From Methanomicrobia archaeon (lineage in GTDB: Archaea > Methanobacteriota_B > Thermococci > Methanofastidiosales > B48-G16): a stretch of DNA of 9,638 bases. This document shows, one piece after another, positions 5,040 through 9,638 of the stretch (within the stretch, counting starts at the first letter, position 1; the number at the start of each line of letters is the position of its first letter). The position numbers and the translations under genes are program-made. The notes under the pieces were generated by a model that saw nothing but the letters and a program-made list of their open reading frames with translations, had not been told where the DNA came from and searched no databases. The DNA is taken from assembly GCA_023133315.1 (NCBI GenBank), contig JAGLWR010000038.1, positions 1-9,638 of the forward strand. The letters run 5' to 3'.

Positions 5040-6407
5040 CTACTCACTTCCTATAATTTTTCTAAGAGCTGGAAACATCTCGCCCATTTGTTCTTTCATA
5101 AGTTCCTCATACAGCCTGTATAATATACCTACAGTCAGTAAAATTCCTGTTCCTGTCCCCACTGCTCCTGTGAAATCGGCAAAAACAGCTACCAACCCTA
5201 CTGCTGCTCCGCCCATCACCGTAACTTGCGGTATGTACCTGGAAAGGACCTTCCTCAGAACCCTCGGATCCTTTCTGAACCCTGGGATCTGCATCCCAGA
5301 TCGTTCTAATTTCTTGGCCACAGCCTCTGGCCCCATCTGAGTTAACTCTGTCCAGAGTACTGCAAAGAATATGCATAATAACACTACTATTATAAGATAT
5401 ATTAATGCTGCAAATGGCTCTAGGACAAGATTACCCAGACCTCGTGGAGGTTGTATATAATTTACTATCCCAGAAACAGCATTACCCTGGGAGTCAAACG
5501 CACCGAGCCACATTATGCCTCTGCTGTTTAATATATGGGCCATAAGTTGTACATTGGCAAACATAGCCATTGTCAAGATCATTGGAATATTTGAGGCATA
5601 AATGAATCTGATCGGGTATCTCCCTCTGATACCTTTGAATTTTCCGTATGACAACGGTATTTCTACTCTAATCGATTCTATATAAACTACAACGAGAAAC
5701 ACTAGAAGGGTAAAGAATACCTGGTCCATTCCCGCCAGAGCACCTGGTCTTGTCCATTCTGGATTTCCACTGATAAATGATTTGATAAAAGCAGGGATAG
5801 CACCTATCATCTGTCCAGGAACACTCTCACTGGACAAAAAGCTGAAACTTCTCCAAAGTATCCGTGAAGAAACACCTCCTGCAATAAATAATGAGATCCC
5901 TGATCCGAATCCCCACTTTGTCACAATTTCGTCCATGATCATTACCAGAAGTCCACCCAGTGCCATCTGAAAGGCAACAAGGTATAACATTGATCCTTCT
6001 GCCCATGCCTGTCCCCGTGTCAGTGCAAAAGCTTCGAAAACACAGAGAAAGATAGCTAAAAGCTTTTGTGTACCCTGAAATATTTCTTTTCCCTTGTGTG
6101 TTGTAAGATCAAGATCTATGATATCAGACCCCACCAGTAACTGCATTATTATTCCTGCTGTCACAATAGGACCTATACCAAGAGTGAGTAAACTTCCGTT
6201 GTTTCCTGCAAGAACAACTCTCATTCCCGCAAGCCAATCCATTCTTTGTTCGATTATACCGTATAGTGGTATCTGTGAAAGTGCAAAATAGATACCTAAT
6301 ATTACTATACTCCACGTAATTTTCTCTTTAAATGGGATGTGTCTCTTCGGTATAGAGACTTCGGGAATAAACCTGAACAATGGAGAAAAGATTTCTAGTT
6401 TAGACAT
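5040..6407 (-). CDS. secY: Preprotein translocase subunit SecY (Sec61 alpha homologue)
   Basis: SecY forms the protein-conducting channel in the cytoplasmic membrane with SecE and Sec61 beta. The 455-residue product has about ten hydrophobic segments and family landmarks such as RFIPEVSIPKRHIPFKEK near the N-terminus, a GSLLTLGIGPIVTAGIIMQLL stretch, and KWGFGSGISLFIAGG. The cytosolic loop that contacts ribosome and SRP receptor is also present (SYGKFKGIRGRYPIRFIYASNIP). The ATG at 6407 follows GTAGGTGA by five bases and overlaps the end of rpl15 by eight bases. A GTG at 6416 would lie inside that ribosome binding site. In many archaea adk follows secY; here the DUF106 gene follows directly. 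Confidence 0.97.
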   Translation of the reverse strand: MSKLEIFSPLFRFIPEVSIPKRHIPFKEKITWSIVILGIYFALSQIPLYGIIEQRMDWLAGMRVVLAGNNGSLLTLGIGPIVTAGIIMQLLVGSDIIDLDLTTHKGKEIFQGTQKLLAIFLCVFEAFALTRGQAWAEGSMLYLVAFQMALGGLLVMIMDEIVTKWGFGSGISLFIAGGVSSRILWRSFSFLSSESVPGQMIGAIPAFIKSFISGNPEWTRPGALAGMDQVFFTLLVFLVVVYIESIRVEIPLSYGKFKGIRGRYPIRFIYASNIPMILTMAMFANVQLMAHILNSRGIMWLGAFDSQGNAVSGIVNYIQPPRGLGNLVLEPFAALIYLIIVVLLCIFFAVLWTELTQMGPEAVAKKLERSGMQIPGFRKDPRVLRKVLSRYIPQVTVMGGAAVGLVAVFADFTGAVGTGTGILLTVGILYRLYEELMKEQMGEMFPALRKIIGSE

Positions 6408-6858
6408 TAGATTCACCTACAATCGCTTTTCCGCCTATTTTTTCAAGTTTCATCTTCGCTTTCTCCGAAAACTCGTCCGCCCTTACAGAAAATTTTTTCG
6501 TGAGTTTCCCTTCACTCAATACCTTGGAAATTCCAAGTTTGGATACATCTACTATTATATTATTTTTTTCTTTAAAAGCTACTCCTTCTTCTAAAAGTTT
6601 TTCAAGATTATCATTCAGATATCTTAGATTAACAGCAGATTTACTTTTTCTCAGTCCCAGATTTCTTTTAAATCCGTGTTTACCTAGGTGATTAGGTTCG
6701 TATTTTAGAAACCATGTATACTTCTGCTTTTTTTCTTTCCCTGATCCTGCATTACCTCTTCCGCCTCTGTGACCTGCACCTTTCCTTTTTTTAGCACATC
6801 CACCGCCGCAATGCCTTGAACCTCTCATTTTGTAAGTTTTTTTCTTTTTTCTGATCAT
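6400..6858 (-). CDS. rpl15: 50S ribosomal protein uL15
   Basis: This 152-residue archaeal uL15 has the basic glycine-rich N-terminus that threads into 23S rRNA (KMRGSRHCGGGCAKKRKGAGHRGG). The typical HLGKHGFKRN segment and a C-terminal globular domain follow. GGTGA lies four bases before the ATG. Its stop codon lies inside the start of secY, an eight-base overlap, so translation of the two is probably coupled. The uL15-SecY neighbourhood is conserved from bacteria to archaea. Confidence 0.96.
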   Translation of the reverse strand: MIRKKKKTYKMRGSRHCGGGCAKKRKGAGHRGGRGNAGSGKEKKQKYTWFLKYEPNHLGKHGFKRNLGLRKSKSAVNLRYLNDNLEKLLEEGVAFKEKNNIIVDVSKLGISKVLSEGKLTKKFSVRADEFSEKAKMKLEKIGGKAIVGESNV

Positions 6859-6866
6859 GGAATCAC

Positions 6867-7328
6867 CTAAATAATCCTTTCAAGTAAAGAAATTATATCT
6901 TTCCCTCTATAACCTAATGATCCTCCTTGAGTGTAACCCAATCTAATTCCTCTGTATCCTTTTCTTGGAGGATGTAATCTAAAAAACTTTTTTATTCCAA
7001 GACTGTCAAGATCAGTTTTGAACTCAAAGAATTCATCGACAAACTCATCTACAGTTTTTCCTGTTTTTTCCTTTATATAGAGTCCATCTATCTTTTTGTT
7101 ACCAGGAAGCCTCGCCCATTTCAGTAACAGTTCTTTGAACGTTTCCTTGTCAATCTCTCCAAATGTTACGTAATCTTTCACCTTCTGCAACATGCCTTTA
7201 TAACTATCTCTATTATCTATGACTACACAGTTATGAGTTTTTTCAAGGTTGAGCATCTTTAACGTATCCTTTATCTTCTTTTCTAGATTCACCGTTCCTC
7301 TGATTCGTATCACTGCAATTCTATCCAC
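6867..7328 (-). CDS. rpl30: 50S ribosomal protein uL30 (archaeal long form)
   Basis: The product (153 residues) is the long uL30 of archaea and eukaryotes, not the 60-residue bacterial form. It starts with the ferredoxin-like strand MDRIAVIRIRGTVN. Its C-terminal part has the family's FFRLHPPRKGYRGIRLGYTQGGSLGYRG. The start is taken as GTG at 7328, since GGAGGGTGA lies five bases upstream and homologues begin at this point. Another GTG at 7337 sits within that ribosome binding site. The start overlaps the rps5 stop by eight bases (GTGGATAG). Confidence 0.94.
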   Translation of the reverse strand: MDRIAVIRIRGTVNLEKKIKDTLKMLNLEKTHNCVVIDNRDSYKGMLQKVKDYVTFGEIDKETFKELLLKWARLPGNKKIDGLYIKEKTGKTVDEFVDEFFEFKTDLDSLGIKKFFRLHPPRKGYRGIRLGYTQGGSLGYRGKDIISLLERII

Positions 7329-8124
7329 TGGGCTCACCCTCCTTTGATTCTTCTTTTTTTACTTTATCCTCCTTTGGCTTTTCTTTTTTTACTTCGTTTT
7401 TCTCCGATTCATCCTTTTTTTCTATATCTTCTTTTGACTCACCTTCTTCTATAACTGGTACGGATTCCCTTACCGATCCATCAACTATACCAAGCCCCTT
7501 GATGTGTCGTTCCTGATAGCTCATATTATTGGTATTCCTCAGGCAATCAAAAACTGCCTTTGCAAAATTGATAGTCGTCTGGGTTTGTCCAAATGATCGT
7601 GACCAAATATCTGTGATCCCTGCAAGTCTTATTATTTTTTTACCTACATCACCTATAGCAAGTCCCAGTCCTCTTGGTGCAGGGAATAAAGTAACTGCAA
7701 CACTTGAGGATCTTCCAATGACTTTAAATGGGATAGAATGTGGTGCCCCACAGCCGCATTCCCACGATCCGCAGCCTCTTTTTACTCTTGTTATATTCAG
7801 TTTCGCATTATCCAGTGATTTCCTGATTGCCGTTCCAACTTCGCTAGACTTCTCCTGCCCTAAACCTACAAGTCCATTTTTGTTTCCTACTGCACAAATT
7901 ACATTGAATTTTACCCTTCTACCTGAATCTGTCATTCTCTGTACCATATTGATATCAATAATCTCCTGATTTTCCCTATTCTTTACCTCCGGGAGTAATG
8001 TATTGACAATCTCAGGTTCTCTGATAGGGATTCCTTTTGAGATTATCTCTTCAATGCTTGTGATTTCTCCTGCCTTTACCCTTCTTCCCAGAGTTGTTTT
8101 TGGTATCCATTCCTCCTTGTTCAT
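7321..8124 (-). CDS. rps5: 30S ribosomal protein uS5 with a Lys/Glu-rich C-terminal tail
   Basis: uS5 contributes to decoding accuracy and the mRNA entry region of the 30S subunit. The N-terminal double-stranded RNA-binding-like domain spans about 60-120 (RRVKFNVICAVGNKNGLVGLG), and the archaeal RGCGSWECGCG segment lies at 116-126. The second domain follows (VTLFPAPRGLGLAIGD, then ITDIWSRSFGQTQTT). At 267 residues it is longer than the roughly 210-235 usual in archaea. The excess is a low-complexity tail of about 40 residues (226-267) built almost only of Lys, Glu, Asp, Ser and Pro. GAGGAG precedes the ATG, which overlaps the rpl18 stop by four bases. Confidence 0.96.
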   Translation of the reverse strand: MNKEEWIPKTTLGRRVKAGEITSIEEIISKGIPIREPEIVNTLLPEVKNRENQEIIDINMVQRMTDSGRRVKFNVICAVGNKNGLVGLGQEKSSEVGTAIRKSLDNAKLNITRVKRGCGSWECGCGAPHSIPFKVIGRSSSVAVTLFPAPRGLGLAIGDVGKKIIRLAGITDIWSRSFGQTQTTINFAKAVFDCLRNTNNMSYQERHIKGLGIVDGSVRESVPVIEEGESKEDIEKKDESEKNEVKKEKPKEDKVKKEESKEGEPSG

Positions 8125-8684
8125 GTAATCTCCTCTATTTTACTCTTAATCTCGTCAAAATGAACAGGTAATTCTTCAGGTTTCAGTCCTTTCTTAATAT
8201 AATTACTAAATTTTTTGGAGCATTCCTTTTTGTTAAGACTGGAGGTATAACTAGCAATGTGTTCTCCTCGGATTCTTTTTTCGTCCGGGAGTATCTTTTT
8301 ATTATGCGGTATTTCAATTCCTGCATCTATCACTCCCCTGAGAGCAGCGAAAATATTTGCTCCTTTTGTGGCAGATTTGAGCCCAATATCTAGTATAATG
8401 CCATTTATACCTTCTTTTTTGATCTTGTATCCACAGAGCAGTCCTGTCAAATAAGCAGAAGTACAGTTTCCGCAGTGACCTTTATAACCGAGTTTCTCAA
8501 GTTCTTTGGAGTGTGCAGAAACTAACGTTTTATCCCCGTTTTTTTCTGATCGCACTACCTGAACACTTATATGGTTCAAAGATGGTCTGATTACCATTCT
8601 ATTTTTTCCTGACATTACTAATTTATATCTCTGATTATAGTCTGTTATTCCCATCCTTCTTCTTTTGAAAGCTAATTTTTTCAT
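8121..8684 (-). CDS. rpl18: 50S ribosomal protein uL18
   Basis: uL18 binds 5S rRNA in the central protuberance with uL5. The 187-residue product is the archaeal long form: it begins MKKLAFKRRRMGITDYNQRY, continues with the SLNHISVQVV strand, and ends in the archaeal extension (GLKPEELPVHFDEIKSKIEE). The ATG at 8684 follows GGTGA by four bases and sits four bases after the rpl19e stop. An in-frame ATG at 8708 would lie inside rpl19e and add eight unrelated residues. The stop overlaps rps5 as ATGA. Confidence 0.95.
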   Translation of the reverse strand: MKKLAFKRRRMGITDYNQRYKLVMSGKNRMVIRPSLNHISVQVVRSEKNGDKTLVSAHSKELEKLGYKGHCGNCTSAYLTGLLCGYKIKKEGINGIILDIGLKSATKGANIFAALRGVIDAGIEIPHNKKILPDEKRIRGEHIASYTSSLNKKECSKKFSNYIKKGLKPEELPVHFDEIKSKIEEIT

Positions 8685-8688
8685 TTGA

Positions 8689-9138
8689 TCACCGTTTTGT
8701 ATATTCATGCTCAGTTATATAGGATTCCATATATGCCACGCTTCTAAATGCTCCGCTTCCCGCCATTTTATAAAGCTTTCGATAACTCTTAGGCTCAAGT
8801 TTGTTTTTTTCTCTTAAATCTCTAAGTTTTCTTCTTAAGGGCCTTACTCTATTTATCCATGCTCTTTTTTTACTCATTCTCGCTGTTTTCTTTCCTTTTC
8901 TACTTCCATGACCTTTTCTTCTTCCTAATTTCTTTTTTTTGTGAAGAGTTCTTGCCCTGCCCTTGCTTATGGATACCTCCGGTCTCTTTTTTATTACACC
9001 GTCTCTTACCAGCTTTTTAACATCTCCTCTGGTTATCGCCATGCTCACTTTATCCTTTTCTTCCGGATTTATCCAGATCCTGTGTATTCCGCATCCAAGA
9101 ACCTCGGCTGCAATTCTCTTTTGTACCTTTACATTCAT
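8689..9138 (-). CDS. rpl19e: 50S ribosomal protein eL19
   Basis: This 149-residue eL19 starts MNVKVQKRIAAEVLGCG, continues with RIWINPEEKDKVSMAITRGDVKKL, then has the basic linker KGHGSRKGKKTARMSKKRAWINRVRPLRR and a helical C-terminus. The protein binds 23S rRNA and reaches across the subunit interface in archaea and eukaryotes. GGAGTGA, which contains the rpl32e stop, lies five bases before the ATG at 9138. A GTG at 9147 is too close to that site and would lengthen the family N-terminus. Confidence 0.96.
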   Translation of the reverse strand: MNVKVQKRIAAEVLGCGIHRIWINPEEKDKVSMAITRGDVKKLVRDGVIKKRPEVSISKGRARTLHKKKKLGRRKGHGSRKGKKTARMSKKRAWINRVRPLRRKLRDLREKNKLEPKSYRKLYKMAGSGAFRSVAYMESYITEHEYTKR

Positions 9139-9143
9139 AAGAA

Positions 9144-9638
9144 TCACTCCTGAAGCACAATTCCCAGCTCTTCAGCTTTCTGCTCTATTTTTTCTCTATC
9201 GTCATCACTCAATTTTTTGGAAATGATAAAATTTTGAGTATAATCCTTAATTTGTATATTATTTGTCATATCTTCCTCATTACTTACTTTAATAAACTTT
9301 ATTTTCGGATTCAAAACTTTCAAATTTTTTCCTAATGCCCCCTTAAGAATCTCAATCTTTTTTCTTGTTCCTACATTTCCTATTCTTACAGCAACATCTT
9401 TGAGATTTTCCAGATCCTTTACATTGTGAACGAGCACTTCTGGAACTCCGCAGGGATGGTATCCTCTTACAAGTTTTGGATTTCTATAGCCGATATTTAC
9501 CACTGGAGGATTTCCTTTAAGTTTCCTTCTCATCTTTGAAGAATGCCCCCGCGGCTTTCTCCACTTTGGGTTATTTTTGAACTTTATAACCTTCCATGTT
9601 TCCTGCCTTAAAAACGTTGGTTTTTTTCTATTTTTTTC
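9144..9638 (-). CDS. rpl32e: 50S ribosomal protein eL32, 5' end outside the window
   Basis: The frame is open to the window edge, with 164 codons before the TGA at 9144. The visible part begins in the conserved basic region (KKPTFLRQETWK, then PKWRKPRGHSSKMRRKLKG) and continues with NIGYRNPKLVRGYHPCG, firmly archaeal eL32. The start codon is missing. Family members usually end soon after the KVLN motif. Here about 52 more residues follow (9144-9302), ending in a charged helix, REKIEQKAEELGIV, that loosely echoes the end of the core domain. eL32 is a large-subunit protein bound to 23S rRNA. It is the first gene of the visible operon, five bases ahead of rpl19e. Confidence 0.95.
   Translation of the reverse strand, partial: EKNRKKPTFLRQETWKVIKFKNNPKWRKPRGHSSKMRRKLKGNPPVVNIGYRNPKLVRGYHPCGVPEVLVHNVKDLENLKDVAVRIGNVGTRKKIEILKGALGKNLKVLNPKIKFIKVSNEEDMTNNIQIKDYTQNFIISKKLSDDDREKIEQKAEELGIVLQE

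Overview
This window is the distal half of the archaeal spc-type ribosomal protein cluster followed by the alpha-type cluster. Every gene lies on the minus strand, so transcription runs from high to low coordinates. Archaeal or eukaryote-type ribosomal proteins (eL32, eL19, eL34, eL14), an archaeal Cbf5, a fused-ferredoxin RNA polymerase subunit D and an archaeal TATA box show that the source is an archaeon. The gene order and the RpoD type with two complete [4Fe-4S] motifs suggest a euryarchaeon of the class II methanogen/ANME/Syntrophoarchaeum sphere. That finer placement is an inference. Codon use is AT-rich throughout the protein genes, while the two tRNAs have GC-rich acceptor stems.

Layout in transcription order. 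First block (9638 to 2519): rpl32e (5' end outside the window), rpl19e, rpl18, rps5, rpl30, rpl15, secY, a DUF106/EMC3-like membrane insertase homologue, rpl34e, cmk, rpl14e, cbf5. Junctions are a few bases or overlap by 4 or 8 nt. Nearly every start is preceded by a GGTGA/GGAG-type ribosome binding site; cbf5 is the exception. Second block (2510 to 142): a TATA box, tRNA-Ser(GGA), a leader with a perfect 10-bp hairpin, rps13, rps4, rps11, rpoD, tRNA-Leu(UAG). The window ends (46-141, then 1-45) in what looks like the left end of an IS200/IS605-type element with the first 15 codons of a TnpB-like protein, where rpl18e would be expected in many archaea.

The genes together build the ribosome (small and large subunit proteins), modify rRNA (Cbf5), supply RNA polymerase assembly subunit D, form the Sec translocon and a likely companion insertase, and supply CMP kinase and two tRNAs.

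The most striking locus is the rpoD/tRNA-Leu junction. The rpoD reading frame runs 39 nt into the tRNA gene, and its stop codon TAG is exactly the tRNA anticodon UAG. The tRNA also carries a 31-nt intron in the T-loop (between positions 59 and 60) that folds into a strict bulge-helix-bulge. RNase P maturation of the tRNA would remove the rpoD stop codon, so one transcript should not yield both an intact rpoD message and a mature tRNA. Other points for a second look are the hairpin between tRNA-Ser and rps13, the Lys/Glu-rich tail on uS5, a C-terminal extension on eL32, an N-terminally short Cbf5 without a clear ribosome binding site, and the absence of adk after secY. No stretch longer than 300 bases lacks a gene.
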